This document shows, one piece after another, positions 41,602 to 53,945 of a DNA stretch of 64,000 nt (its first letter is position 1; the number at the start of each line of letters is the position of its first letter). The translations under genes were made by a program, and so were the position numbers. The stretch is from Escarpia spicata. Taxonomy: Eukaryota; Annelida; Polychaeta; Sabellida; Siboglinidae. The stretch is from positions 67,045,823 to 67,109,822 of the forward strand of contig OZ023206.1 in the NCBI GenBank assembly GCA_963995525.1. Direction: 5' to 3'. The notes under the pieces were generated by a model. The model searched no databases, was not told the DNA's origin, and was given only the letters and a program-made list of their open reading frames with translations.

Positions 41602-42057
41602 ATGGATACGTTCCAACTGATGCGTCGCCTATAACGCGACGCGTACGCTAAACGCATCGTCGTCGGCGTCGTGCCTAAAGACGCGCTACTTACCACCGCC
41701 ACCGCCGCCACTTACCCGATGGCCTTCGTGTGCAATACCGACGACGGCGGCGAACCGGGGGAGCACTGGGTGGCCGTCTACGTCGATCGGCTAGGCGTCG
41801 GCGAGTACTTCGATTCGTACGGTCTGCCGCCGCTGCACGCCGACTTCCGCGCCTTCCTGCACCGACACTGCGGCGACGCGTGGACGTACAACGACAAGCG
41901 ATTGCAGAGCGTCGTCTCTAACGTGTGCGGACAATATTGCGTCGCCTACCTACTCCTCCGATGTCGCGGCATGCCGGTGACGTCGTTCCAGAACCTATTC
42001 GGCACCAATCGGGTGAACAATGACTCTCTCGTATTCGATTGGCTAAGGCCACAATAA
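41602..42057 (+). pseudogene. Adenain-like cysteine protease (X-R), early stop
   Basis: Normal ATG at 41602, but a TAA at 41632-41634 stops it after ten codons; X-L has GAA there. The remaining frame to 42057 is open with G-E-H-W-V-A-V-Y and N-V-C-G-Q-Y-C-V-A-Y. Convergent with the polymerase gene; AATAAA signals lie between. Confidence 0.92.
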
Positions 42058-42192
42058 CGCTTCGCTTTTACGTGTATAGTAATAAAAAACAATGAAATGT
42101 ACGCAATTGTGTTTTATTACCCTACCTACATATATACATACAGAACCCTACCCCTAGGCGGCCCCCACCCTAGTCGAGTTAGGCGAGTCGAG

Positions 42193-45100
42193 TTAGACGA
42201 GTATCGGTGCCGTGGTGACACCGTCGTCGAGCACGCGGCGTTTAGCGTAGAAATAGCTCAACGCCGCGCGCTCTTGCACGTACGTCAACACGGACGAGTT
42301 TTTCACCTGGAAGACGCGGTTCCAACCGATGCCGCTGCGTCGGTCGCGCAGTACGGCGAGGAAGGTGTGCTCGTCGATATCGTTCTGACGCTTGCTCAAT
42401 CCCTTCGTGCTGTACTTCGAGCCGTTGTCACCGCCGAAGCAGTAGTACGTCTTACTGCACAGCGCCACGATTCCGTCGACGCGCCACTCTTCTTTGAAGA
42501 GACCCGGCGTTCGACGGTCGAACAGAAGACGGCGCGCGCAGCAGCAGTCCCCACCCTCCCAATCAGTCCGGCGACGCGGTGTCGTACGTACGCGTCCACG
42601 TGCGCGTCGCAACATTCGGCCGGAAACCAGAGCGACCGATTCCGGAAGTAGTGTTCGCGCAGCGCTTCCGGTACGAGCGCGTCGATGTCGTGACCCGCGA
42701 GGGCTATGTACGCCGAGTCGGTGTCCATAGCGCAGTACTGGAAGAGCGGGCGTGGGATGTAGGCGTCGACGAAGTCGTAATAAAACTCGAGCATTCGTAA
42801 TTTCGCGTATTGATACACGAAATAACCGATTTGAATCGGCAGGCCGTAGACGACGGTGCGCTTATTCAGCGCCACCTCGTACAGCTCGTCGTCGACGACA
42901 ACGTCCAGTTGCCGGAAGCGACGGTTGTTGACGACTTGCGAGGCGCCTACCGGCGTGGCGTACTTGATGTCCCGGTGCCGATCGACGCGCGTAATCGTTT
43001 TCCCATACGAACTGCTGCCGAGTAGTTTAAAGGTGTCGGCGATGATCGCTTTGTCGGGGTCGACGTCGCCCTCGCGTCGCGCCGTCGACACCGTGTCGCC
43101 GAAACGGCGAAAGCACGCGATCGGCGTGTACTCGATCACCTGGTAGATGCGCGCGACGACGAGCCCGTGCTCCAGATATCAGCGTAGGAGGGGCGTGGCG
43201 AGCACGATCGCCGTGCCGAAGTAGCTACCAACGAGCGTCCGTTGAGGCCGGGTGAGTACATCGTGCGACTCGGCGTAGCGGTGCATGAACGGGCTGAGAT
43301 CGTCGCGCGTGATATCGACGTTCTTGAACACGGGCTGCATTTCGGCGAACTTAGCGCGCAGCGCTTCCGGCACGGCGATATCGCTCTGCACGAGACCGAA
43401 TAGAGATCCGTCGCGTACACCCTCCAGTATCGTCGAGTGCGTACACCCGCCCCCCGCCGGTTGCCATCGTGACGCGTCGGGCGGCGCCACGGGGGGTCTC
43501 ACGGCTCTCCACTGGCACTCCCACATTTCGACGACGGCGTCGACGTGGCGGCGCAGGTAGGCCGTCACGGCGATCGTCGTGGCGTACAGCGTCGTCATCG
43601 GTTGACCGTTGACGGCGTTCGTCGTCACGTGCGTCTGGCATATCGGGCAGCCGTGAAAGTAGCAGCCGTGAAATTGATACGCCGTTCGCGTGGCGGCGCA
43701 CCAACCGTCGACTCGGTACTTGCCGACGCGCTTCTCGCGTCCATTCAACTGGTGCCGTATAGGAGTCCCGATGCGTTCCGCTTCGTACGTCAACCACTCT
43801 ACGGCCATACGACTGTAGCGGTGCACGCGTTCCGCTCGAAAGCCGGTCTCCGCGCGTCGGCGCGTGTACCAACCCGTCGGCTTCTCCCGCATCATCGCCG
43901 ATAGATAGAGGCCGTTCGCGTCATAGCCGACTATCGAACGACACGGGTTGGTACCTCGAATCGACGTCACGCCGGCTTCGTGATGACGCGCGAAGATGAT
44001 CGATGGACCGCCGACGATCTGCGACTGCAGTAGGCGGTGCAGGTCTTTGTTGGACTCGTTGAACAGCGAGAAATGGATTGACAGCGGCATGTCGTTGAAT
44101 AGGTACAACAACGTCAACCCCGGTACGCTGATGGCGTCCTTGAACATATCGATGCGCTGACGGCGATAGAAGGCGAACTGCCGCTCGAGGGCCTCGAGAA
44201 ACGGCGCCACATCTCGGTTATTATACCAGATTAGAAAATCGCGCATCGTAGTCATGCGCTCGTCGCGCCACGCCGTCGCACAAATTTCGTACGCCTCCGC
44301 GGAGATTCCCTCGCATTTCAGGTGGCTGTAGAAAGTTTCGCGCGGCGGTAGGACGGTCTCGTCCAGGCGCGTCAACGCGTCGATATATTCGTACGGAAAG
44401 TACCCCTTCGTCGCCGCGCAGCCGTACGCTTTCAGATAGCGCTCGTAGCTGAAACCGGGCGCGAGGTAATTAGTTATGTCGAGAAATTTCAACGTCGACG
44501 TCGTCAGGTAGATGTACTTGTTCTGTCGTTTAATGGTGAACCCCGACGATATGTGCTGCGCGTCGTCGGTTATGATCAGGGGGGTCAAGTACTTTTTGAC
44601 GACGTTCAAATCGTACTTACCGCTGTTGAAGCCCAGTACGGGCATTTGACGAAGGTGCTTCCACAGGAGGTCGGCGAGTTCGGCGTACGGTGACGCATCG
44701 TTGTCGTCGTCGCGTTGTCGCCGCCAGTCGTCGTCGAGCGCTTCGAGCGCCTCGAAGACCGCGTCATAGCGGGGACGTAGAGCCGCGCACGCCGCCGCGC
44801 TCACGGCTTCCAGGTCATCGATGAGGCGGCGCGCTAGTTCGGTCGAATCACCGGTCGTGACGTAACAGTGCGCCGCTTCGTGTCCGGGCACGTTCGACGC
44901 GACGCTCACGCTGAGCAGTTCGTGTCGCGCTAGCCACCGACATTTGTCGGTATCCGGCGGCAGCTCGTTGGCGGCAAAATAACATTCAAAATCGAATGTC
45001 GCGCGGTACTGATAGTAGCGCAGGTCGTCGTCGCCGACGTCGATACCTTCGTCGTCGAGCCGCTGAAATACGGACGGCGTCGGTCGTTAGATGCCGCCGG

Positions 45101-46122
45101 GGAACACGTAACGGACACCGCCTTCGCACGTCGCTTCGTGACGTCGTAAATCCGACGTGTACCGCCAGAGGGAGTTGCCGCATTTCGAGCACGTGTACGT
45201 TTTCGCGTACGCGCGCAGGTCGACTATGTACGAGAAGTGCTTCTCGTACAGGTTAACGTTCAGGGTCGTGGGGTGCGTTTCGATCGACCGACGGACTAGT
45301 TCGGCGGCGCCAGCCGCCGTCAGTCGATAGACGGCGATGTTGATGCCGAAAACCGTCTCCACGCGTTCCAGTTCGTTCAGGCGCACGCCGTTCGTCGTCG
45401 TCGTGTCGTAGCGCGCGCGCAGTTGTTTAGCTGCCAACGCACCCGATAGGATGGTTTAGGATGGCGTTCACGAAGTAGGTGGCGTTCGTTACGAGCTCGA
45501 CAACCCACCCCGAGTCGGGACGCTGCGCGATGACGTACTGTAGTACGTCGGTCGTACGCACGACGTCGAGGAATCGTTCGAAAGAACGGCTATCGGTTAC
45601 GAGGGCGGGCGTTTCGAGAAGGCGACCGCAGCAGTTACAGGACGAGTGAAAATAGCGGTAACGACCCGACACCTTGTGGCGTAACACGAAACCATAGCTT
45701 ACGTTTATTTTAAACGCATTCTTTTGTTCGCGAAACATAACCCTCAGACACGGTTCGAGCACCCGCGTACTCGTACAGGCGGTCATGCGATAGTTGTAGC
45801 GGGACTGCACGACACCGAGCGCTACCGACGTCTCTATGCTACGTCGATGTTCGTCCACGACGCGCTGAAGAGCGTCGGCTGATGGTGGTGGATTGGAATC
45901 ATCGGGAGGTGGCGACACCTTACGACCGCACCGTTCCCTCAGGTGTCGTAGCATAGCGGCGCTCGTACTGTACGTTGCGCCGCATTTCGGACACTCTCGT
46001 CGCTTTACGCATAGCGCGTTATCGCCGCATCGTTTCGAACTCTTCGCGTGTCGTTCTAACGTCGACTGTTTCGCGAAATAAGTACCGCCTTTCGGACATT
46101 GCCACCTAGTATTAGGCGGCAT
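42193..46122 (-). pseudogene. Protein-primed DNA polymerase B (X-R), multiply broken
   Basis: Same protein as 4081..8173, ATG at 46122. Lesions: ~185-bp deletion near 45437, TAA at 45087-45089, TGG to TGA at ~43179-43181 and a 1-bp deletion near 42570. The active-site motifs Y-D-A-N (A), NSSYGK (B) and D-T-D-S-A-Y (C) are all intact in their own frames, unlike X-L where motifs A and C are altered. Confidence 0.93.
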
Positions 46123-46169
46123 ACTTTTTTGTGCTGCTACTTTTTCGAGCACCCCTATTTATAACAGAG

Positions 46170-46440
46170 GTACTGTGGTGGCGGTGGTGGTACGGACATG
46201 CGCAGTGTTTTGTTAAGTAACGTCGGGGTGGTGGTTTTGTTAAGTAACGTTGGTGGTGGTGGTGGTACGGACATGCGCAGTGTTTTGTTAAGTAACGTGG
46301 GGGTGGTGGTTTTGTTAAGTAACGTACGGACATGCGCGGTGGTGGTACGGACATGCGCAGTGGTGGCTGCTTTCGAACGCCTAGTGTTAAGTAATGTGTG
46401 TGTGTTTGTGTGTGTGTGTGTTTTGTTAAATAACTCGGAA
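46170..46440. repeat. GT microsatellite and TTAAGTAACG repeats upstream of the X-R polymerase
   Basis: Inverse of 3780..4030, with GTTTTGTTAAGTAACGT repeated about five times and (GT)n at ~46395-46422. Confidence 0.75.
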
Positions 46441-46544
46441 ACGGAACGTACATTTTCAACGTTTTATTAAGCGTATCGTACAACGTAAAGCGATTTTTTT
46501 TATTAAAAGCAAATCAGCAGAATAAGCAGTAATGTTCATTCAGA

Positions 46545-47149
46545 TTAAAGGCCGCTTCTGCACTGTATGTACACGTGCACTGCCGCTTCCATTCGAGTGC
46601 GGTTGACGAAGTCGCGCCAATCCGTGCCAAGTAGCCAGTCCGACACGAACTGGACCAAATACAGTTCCCCCGCACGCCCCGGTTGCTGTCCGTGCGCCTT
46701 AACATGTAGTAGCTGCACGAGACGTACGAAGGTCGGTATCAGCGATCGATGTAGACACGTTTCCAAACGGCGTTGAAGTGATGCGTGACGAGGTCGGCTA
46801 CGTTGTCGTAGCGCTGTGCGTACACACGAGTAGGCCGACCCGCGGGATAGCCGACCATATGCACGTACGGACAGCCTTCATTGACCTCGCAAGCACCGCA
46901 TCGATCGCGCGCCATCTCCAGTATCATCTCACCGAGGTGTTCGGCGAGAAGGGACATCGCGTGTCGTTCATATCGACAAGCCAACTGACCCCGCCCCGTC
47001 TCGACGACGTGTCGTTGTATCACTTCCGACGGTGATGGATTCCAACAACACGACGGCACGATCTGGTGGAGACTTTCGTAAGCCGGCGGTGCACCAAGCG
47101 CCTCCTCGATGATAGCATCCAACGCGTTATCGACGACGCCCGCGCATCC
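46545..47149 (-). pseudogene. Terminal alternative exon of the early cassette (X-R), frameshifted
   Basis: Counterpart of 3071..3676, opening after TGTGCTGTAG with no ATG. A 1-bp deletion near 46758 breaks it; here the Trp codon is intact where X-L has TAG. C-G-A-C-E-V-N-E-G-C-P-Y-V-H-M is conserved. Confidence 0.62.
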
Positions 47150-47206
47150 CTACAGCACAAAGCATGTCCTAGCGTCAGCAAGGCACCTACAAACATATAT
47201 TATAAT

Positions 47207-47640
47207 TAGTCTTCCCAATCCCACGGCGATCGTGCGCACGACCGTAACGCGTGCGCATACTTTGCACGCGCCTCATCGTCGTACTTCAGTAGTAGTCTCT
47301 CGAACGCAGCATCCTCAGTGGTACGTTCAAGCCGCTGTGCTCTCTACAAACACACATTATTATTAGTCCGCCTCTTTTTCAGCAGTAACACGAGCCAGCA
47401 GCGCAGCATCTTTCGTTTCACTATCCGTCACTGTCCGGTCCAGCAGTGTTTGTACGAACAAGGCAACCTCTGCGTACCTTGCACGCATCCTTTCGTTATT
47501 CGCTAACATGTCCAGCAGTACGCGGCGCACCTCCTACAGACAAAACAAAATAAATGTCATGCTTTAAATAAGTTCGTAAGCTGAGCACCGTGCTATTATG
47601 TATCTCGACTAGTAGGGGCCTCCTATAACACAAGAAACCC
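47207..47640 (-). other. Alternative 3' exons of the early cassette (X-R)
   Basis: Acceptors and stop/branch-point units (CTAATTA, CTAATAATAATG) match those at 2478-3033, and the exon segments remain recognisable (for example 47343..47207). The first exon is shortened by a deletion between GCCTACTAG-type repeats. Confidence 0.5.
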
Positions 47641-47641
47641 A

Positions 47642-48364
47642 TTAGTAGTCGTCGTCGTCGTCGACGTATCTCTTCAGTGTGCGCACCGTATAAGATGCCT
47701 CGCCTTGCCAGGTCGTCTTACGCACACTGAGCTCCACTTTCGTACCTGTTAACTCAAGCACAGTATCACGAAGCTCCTCCTCATTTAATTCCACCAAGTA
47801 ATCAGCCCGGTACTCAACGAGCTTAGCCATTTGCGTGTCAAACAGCGTAATCCACAGCTCATCTTCTTCATCATCGCCGTCTCGTATCATCACACGCAGC
47901 GCAAAGAAATTTTTCACCACATCCTGCTACCCGTGGGTTCGACATAGCATAATGCCATCTGTGGTTTTCTGATACAGTTTGCGCCGGCAATGGGAACATC
48001 CCCTATACGTGCACTGGTCTTTATAAGACACAGCCTCGATAAAGGCGGGCGTCTTAAGTTTATATACGCCGTTCTCAGCGCACGCCAGCTCCCTCACACT
48101 CACCAATGTAGCCTGTGACGACGTTGCAGTGCTGCACTCTCTCTCAAGCGACGCGCGCCGAGTCGGTTCCTCCAAAGCCGCTTCATCAGCCCCATGTTTA
48201 CGCCCGATCGGCGACGCTATAACCAACACGGGTCTTTTAGCAGGCGGCGTTGTCTCCGCCGCAGTTGCTATCGGTTGCTGCTGACTTCCGCTCGCCTTAG
48301 ACGCTTGTTTACGCATCGCCTTCAGCTTTTTCACCGGTGTCGTCATCTCAATATTGTCGGCCAT
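47642..48364 (-). pseudogene. RPA-like ssDNA-binding protein (X-R), one stop
   Basis: Nearly identical to 1738..2460. The zinc-ribbon is kept (C-x4-C-x2-C, C-R-T-H). A TAG near 47930 replaces a Glu codon directly after C-R-T-H-G. The splice donor after S-Q-A-T-L upstream of the stop is intact, so spliced forms would avoid the lesion. Confidence 0.8.
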
Positions 48365-48439
48365 TCTCGCGGTGGAAGAACGTCTGCTGCTGCTGTAATA
48401 AGTCAGACCACTTGCGTTATACCACATAGCAATTTTTCA

Positions 48440-49086
48440 ACCGGTTTATATAAGCAACATACGGCGCATGCGTACTTAACACATAACGCCCTAATCGACG
48501 GTTCTATTACAACATTACGCGCATACGTTCTAACGCATAACTGCCTAGTATCCGATGTCTTTTACTTTCGGAAAAAAATGAACGGTCATGTAGTGCGTTC
48601 GTTGACAAACGTTTATTTACAGCCAATTTTAATAAAATAATAACACCACATAATTCCCTACTCTCCACTGATCCTACACAACGCTTAAATTCATACTTTT
48701 AACGATTCGGTTAGGTTTTTGAAAAAGCATTGTTCGCTCTTCACATTCCGATCACGATAAGCTATCCCCCATTAGCGTCACGCGCACCGCAGCTGGTTTG
48801 CGTCACCATCCGGTTTCTAGTTATTGCCAAGAAAAAAATCTACGTTCACGTTAGTGCGTTCGTTGTCAAATGTGACTTTCACATCGAATTTCTCTATTAT
48901 TAATACTCCACAATATGCCTGATCCCTAACTAAGCGTATACAACGGTTCATTTTATGCATTTAAACGTTCGTTTATTGCTATTTTGATCTCTTTGCCTTC
49001 GATGTTTTACGTCACTTTCGCGCATGCGCGCTTAACACATACCTGACTTTAGAAAATAATGCAACGGTCTTTGCTCATTTGCGATT
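48440..49086. promoter_or_regulatory. Divergent promoter region of X-R
   Basis: Between the early gene (minus) and the terminal spliced gene (plus). TATA on the minus strand at ~48445 and palindromic GCGCATGCG motifs (~48465, ~49020). The first ~500 bp resemble X-L 1200-1640 inverted; similarity then fades towards the terminal gene. Confidence 0.55.
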
Positions 49087-50050
49087 ATGGCCGCCTCCCA
49101 GACGCCTGCTACGCGAGAGCCTGCCGCCGCAAACGAACAGCGGTACGTTGTATTTCTTATTATTTACTTTTATAACTTATTATTTAGTATCCTATCTGTA
49201 ATTCTTTAATTATATATGTAATTCTTTATTAATTAATATTTAGTACAGCTGTAAGTTTTCATTCTTTATTAATTACTTTTATAACTTATATTTAGTACAG
49301 ATGTAAGTTTTCTTTATTAATTACTTTTATAACTTATTATTTAGTATCCTATATGTAATTCTTTATATTCTTTAATTATATATGTAATTCTTTATTAATT
49401 ATTATTATTTAGTACAGTTGTAAGTTTTCATTCTTTATTAATTACTTTTATAACTTATTATTTAATTACTTATATTTAGTACAGATGTAAGTTTTCATTC
49501 TTTATTAATTACTTTTATAACTTATTATTTAGTACATTTTCCTATACGTAATTACTTTTATTTAATTGTCAAATGCGTTATTCACAGAAACCACCTGCCA
49601 TGCCCTATCATACTGCCGACACGGAGAAACGCCGACGATAGGCCTGTCTGTCGCGTCCCCGCCGTGCCACGCGCACCAACTCCCGTCGACTTCCGGGGGT
49701 CAGAAGACGATGATCCAACCGTCTTCCCGGGATTGACAGACGACGAATTCATCGCCACTACCCCCCACCCGTTCATAGTCGACAGGGCTTCGGATGACAA
49801 CGATGATTATGCCGGCGGTCTCCTCTCGTCGTTTTCCTTACGCGCGGCCGATGGGTCATGGTACACGCCTGCCCCCGCTAACGAACTATACGAGCGACGC
49901 GGCTTTAACTTGCCGTTAGTGCCAGCCGGTCGCTCGACGTTATTGCAACGACAGTTTGACGCGGACCGTTCACGAACAGCACGGCTACCACACTTGAGCC
50001 AAGCTCAGAGCCGCCCGCCTGGTTCACGTCGCCACCGTGAATTTTATTAA
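49087..50050 (+). CDS. Predicted two-exon gene near the X-R terminus, unknown function
   Basis: Exon 1 is 49087..49142, ending CAGCG|GTACGT. The intron is 49143..49587. Exon 2 is 49588..50050 after TTATTCACAG. 56 + 463 nt keeps the frame (about 172 residues). Exon 2 has an acidic D-E/D-D-N region, then W-Y-T-P-A-P-A-N-E-L-Y-E-R-R-G-F-N and P-L-V-P-A-G, shared with X-L 165..948. AATAAA follows at ~50050. No known domain. Confidence 0.62.
49143..49587. repeat. A+T-rich tandem repeats filling the intron
   Basis: Units built from TTCTTTATTAATTACTTTTA, TAACTTATTATTTAGTA and TGTAAGTTTTC are repeated about seven times. Unrelated to the 120-bp unit in the X-L intron. Confidence 0.85.
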
Positions 50051-50581
50051 TAAACAAACATAACTTACACCATTTTGCATTCACTCGTCTATCTATCGCC
50101 TATAAGCAGCCTGTCTTACCGTGCCGTTGAGTACAGCTTTTAAACGCTAAACGCATGCATGCGCCTCGTTTCGTTTTGATAGTATTGGCTATATAAAAAC
50201 ATACCACCATTTTGCGTCCATTCGTCTATCCACCGCATAAACATCCTGCCTTAACAGGTCGGCCGCTGAGTATAGCTTTTAAACGCATGCATGGGATTCG
50301 TTTTAATAACGCCAGCCAGCTGAAATCAACGCCGTTACAGAACCGGCTAACAGCTGCTAGCCGTAGATCTAAATTTAAACGCCCGTAACTAGGCCGTAGA
50401 TCAAAGGCCACCGCTGCTGCTGTAATCACTCAGCGGCATAGGGTACAGCGGGTATTCTCGTACACAGTGGGTTTAGCGCCTTTATAACCACGGTGGTTTT
50501 AGCTATAATATAGCCACGGTGGTTTTAGCTATTACCGTATGGTTATATACAGAACGTAACTAGGGACGCTGTTATATCCTA
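50051..50581. repeat. Subterminal noncoding region of X-R
   Basis: Two similar ~120-bp blocks (CATTCACTCGTCTATC and CATTCGTCTATCCACCGC) lie at ~50095 and ~50217, with TATATAAAAAC at ~50191. No credible gene. Confidence 0.5.
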
Positions 50582-50840
50582 ACGTTGATCGCTAGGGCTA
50601 AACTAATCACTGGGATAATCGCTAGGTGGCACCTCAAGGTCATCAATCAAAAGTGACAGGCCATCAATCACATTTTTTTATAAGTAGGTTCCCGATTTCT
50701 CTCAGGTTACACAAAACCCTTTGATCTTTTTTTTATAAGTAGGTTCCCGAAAAAGATAAGGACGTTTTTTATGCATGGAGTTAGGCCTAAAGTAGGTCAA
50801 AAAGGGGCGGGGCGAGGCTCCACCTCTCCTCACTACTACT
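50582..50840 (-). repeat. X-R right terminal inverted repeat
   Basis: Ends ...CACTACTACT at 50840. Pairs with 34539..34796 with about one indel, so the two ends are almost unmutated relative to each other. Confidence 0.97.
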
Positions 50841-50846
50841 TACATG
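50841..50846. repeat. Target-site duplication of X-R, right copy (TACATG)
   Basis: Partner of 34533..34538; the satellite continues directly. Confidence 0.95.
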
Positions 50847-51240
50847 TAATACTGTATGTTTCTATATTTCATAATTTTACTTCACTTAAGCTATTACACC
50901 GTTTTCGATTGGAGATGCCAACTATACAATTAACGGTTGATATTTGGGTGCTTTTCATTTCATTTACTTCTATCCATTTCTTTGTTGTAGTGCATAATTT
51001 GAGTAGTTATTGCAAGTAATATTACTTGTCTCTATAATTTTTAATTTTGCTTCACTTAAGCTACTATACCTTTTTTGTTTCGACATGTCAACTGTGGTTG
51101 TAACTATTCAATTAACGGTTAATATTTTGGTGCTTCTCACTTCATTAAGATATTTTATGGTTGTTCAAGTACCGATAAAATATTTATATATTTTTAATTA
51201 TCAAACTATCTCTCTCTTCAGCACAAATGGTTGACGGGGA
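50841..51240. repeat. ~220-bp satellite, right of X-R
   Basis: Continuation of the array at 33941..34538; CAATTAACGGTT at ~50929 and ~51108. Confidence 0.85.
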
Positions 51241-51359
51241 AGCTTTTCTAGAATACTGTGGGGGTATTGAACACAACTCATTGTGCCATTTATTAAATAC
51301 TCTGAACAATGATACTGTCATACTGTCAACGCTGATAATGAACCTGAAATAATTATGAT

Positions 51360-52550
51360 GACCTTAGTTTAAATAACCTAATCTTAAATAAAGGAAATAT
51401 CATTAATATCCTAAGTTTAAATTGCCAAAGCATTAATGCAAAGTTTGATCAGATCAACATTAAATTGCAAGAGCTAAACAATTGTGGTTATGAATTCAGT
51501 GCTATTTGCTTACAAGAAACGTGGCTATCAGATAATTCAGATACATCACGCTTTATGATTAACGGTTACACTCTGATTTCGCAAGGTAAAATATGTACCG
51601 CGCATGTAGGATTAGCCATTTATCTATGCAACAAATATGATTATAATGCAATTAACATCTATCAGAATTCACAAGTATGGGAAGGTCAATTTATTGAAAT
51701 TACAGGAAAGCGACTTGACAAAAAAGTTATATTAGGAAATATATATATAGACCACCCGGGCGTAACAACGAAACATGTCATACATTTATTAATTAATTTA
51801 TCCCTTGACTTGATCAACTTCAAAAATGTAAAAGTGAAGTCATAATTGCTGGTGATTACAATATTGATTTACTGCAAATTAAAGAAAATGCAATATTTGG
51901 TGAATATTTTGATTCTATTGTTGCTCAAGGTTTTTTCCCAAAAATTACACTACCCACCAGGCTTTCGAGTAGAAACTGTACGCTTATAGATAATTTCCTA
52001 TGTAAGCTATCACATGGCTTCTCACGGGCAACTGCTAGTGTATTAATAAACACAATATCAGATCACTTACCATACTTCATATTTTTAGATTATCTTGAGC
52101 CAAAGCGTGTAAATGCCACCAAATCAATTAGAATCCAAACTTGGAATACAGCAGCGATAGATACATTTAAAACGGAAATAAATAATGCAGGTATTTGTTA
52201 CATGCTAAACACAACTAACCTTGCCAATTCAACTGACAATCTCAACATTCTTAATGAAGTAATATCCAGGGCAAAAGATAAACATTTGCCAGTACGTACG
52301 ACCAAATTCAATAAGCATAAACACAGCAAGTCTCAGTGGATCACAAATGGTATAATCCGGTCAATTGCTTATAAAGATAAACTATACATGAAACTAAAAC
52401 AAACACCTGCAGATTCCAAGATTTATATAAATAGTAAAACTAACTTAGCCACTTACCAAAGAATTCTGAAAAACTCATTCGTAATGCCAAAAAAAACATA
52501 TTATCTCAATCTTTTTGAGAAATGTAAGAATGACATTAAGCAAACATGAT
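51360..52550 (+). pseudogene. LINE endonuclease-side relic interrupted by Z
   Basis: A-I-C-L-Q-E-T-W-L-S-D at ~51500, V-W-E-G-Q-F-I-E, then G-N-I-Y, and a linker K-H-S-K-S-Q-W-I-T-N-G at ~52320. It parallels the LINE at 28470 but is a different copy and subfamily. It stops at 52550, where Z starts; its reverse transcriptase would lie beyond Z's right end, outside the window. Confidence 0.78.
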
Positions 52551-52700
52551 AGTAGTATAGGGGGAGATCTGGTTATCCATCCACAGCCCTTTTTGAGGAG
52601 TTTTGGTTGATAATAGGGAGGTTTCGAAAGCCGCCCCCCTGAGCAAAGTGCGTAGTCACGTGACCGTATGTATGAGCGTGTGTAGCGCCTCCTAGCGGTG
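52551..52700 (+). repeat. Z left terminal repeat
   Basis: Matches Y's left TIR with shared GGTTATCCATCC, GGGAGGTTTCGAAAGCCG and GTCACGTGACCGTATG. The inverse partner is outside the window. Confidence 0.85.
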
Positions 52701-53170
52701 GAATGAGCAGCCATGGAAGGGTTATTGTATATATATGAGAAACGAAAGACCAAAGAGGGAATTATAATAACGAAAGATCAAAGAGGAAAGGTGTAGAAAG
52801 GAACGAAAGATCAAAGAATCATAACGAAAGATCAAAGAGAAGTATTATCAAAGTGATAGGTAAGTCTACCTATGTATGAATGAAAGAATAGGTAAGTTTA
52901 CCTATGTTGTATACTGAAAGATGTATTTATAAATCGTATATGTATATAACGATATATATGAAACTTTAAAATATGTATGTATGTATGAATGAAAGAAGAA
53001 TTATTACTAAGATAATAACCGACAAAAACCACAGTTTGAAAGTTGAATAGTTTTAATAATTATCATTCATCATCATCATCATCATGGTTCAATGTCCCTT
53101 GTATTCAAAGAGGGAATTAATTAATAAAATAATAATAACATTCAATCATTGGTCGTTGCATTCCAGCACA
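52701..53170. repeat. Subterminal CGAAAGATCAAAGAG repeats of Z
   Basis: About five CGAAAGATCAAAGAG-type units lie at ~52740-52840, with TAAGT(C/T)TACCTATGT repeats at ~52862-52905 and GTATGTATG stretches. Counterpart of 21340-21876 in Y. No gene. Confidence 0.75.
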
Positions 53171-53340
53171 TTAGCGTTCGACAGCATCGATCGCCGCATC
53201 CCAATCTTCTTCCATAGGCTCCTCTGTGTCCGAAGAGGAAACAGGATCGGGATCAAATCGACTCCGTGTCTGTAATAGTTCACGCATTACGTGGCAGAAG
53301 GCGCACCAGTGGTTATCGTGGAGTTCCTCCTCCTCTCTGA

Positions 53341-53376
<36 letters not shown>

Positions 53377-53392
53377 TGTGAAAATATTTATA

Positions 53393-53445
<53 letters not shown>

Positions 53446-53913
53446 GTACAGTCGGGTGGAATAAGCCAGTGATGTAACCAGACACCTCGTAGGGAACCGA
53501 CACACGATAAAAGGGCAAGCTAGATCAACGGACTATGCTACAATACGTAATGGAGACGTCTGCTGACGCGATCGGTAACCAAACACCGCGTAGCTAGTTG
53601 AAACGACAAGAGGTCGGTCGAGGTCAACACATTGAAGAGAACGAGAAACGTGGTAACAGAAAACATAAATAAAGTAGTAAAATAATCGTTGAACACTCAC
53701 GTGCAATCGTCAACACTGGAGTCACTGGACACACTCCCTGTCAGACTCCAGGTATCCCCCGTGTCGTCTCCATCAGGACCCCTGAAAGGTATATAGATAA
53801 CCGTGATACATAACGAACGTAAGCATATAGTATGATATGTATAATATCTATCGAAATTATGTATGATATGTATAGGATATCTATCGAATGAAACAAAGCA
53901 AAGAATATATATA

Positions 53914-53945
<32 letters not shown>

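Larger units (their letters stand above)
34539..50840. mobile_element. Polinton/Maverick element X-R, full length (16.3 kb)
   Basis: Bounded by ~258-bp terminal inverted repeats starting AGTAGTAGTGAGG and by a perfect 6-bp duplication. On the plus strand it carries NADAR, ATPase, pX-like, MALVDPRL, small membrane protein, integrase, membrane protein, penton, pVI-like, major capsid and protease. On the minus strand are the polymerase and the early cassette, with a spliced plus-strand gene at the right end. Length and content are typical for Polintons (15-20 kb). Polymerase, integrase, ATPase, protease, ssDNA-binding and probably NADAR genes are broken; the capsid genes are open. Confidence 0.96.
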
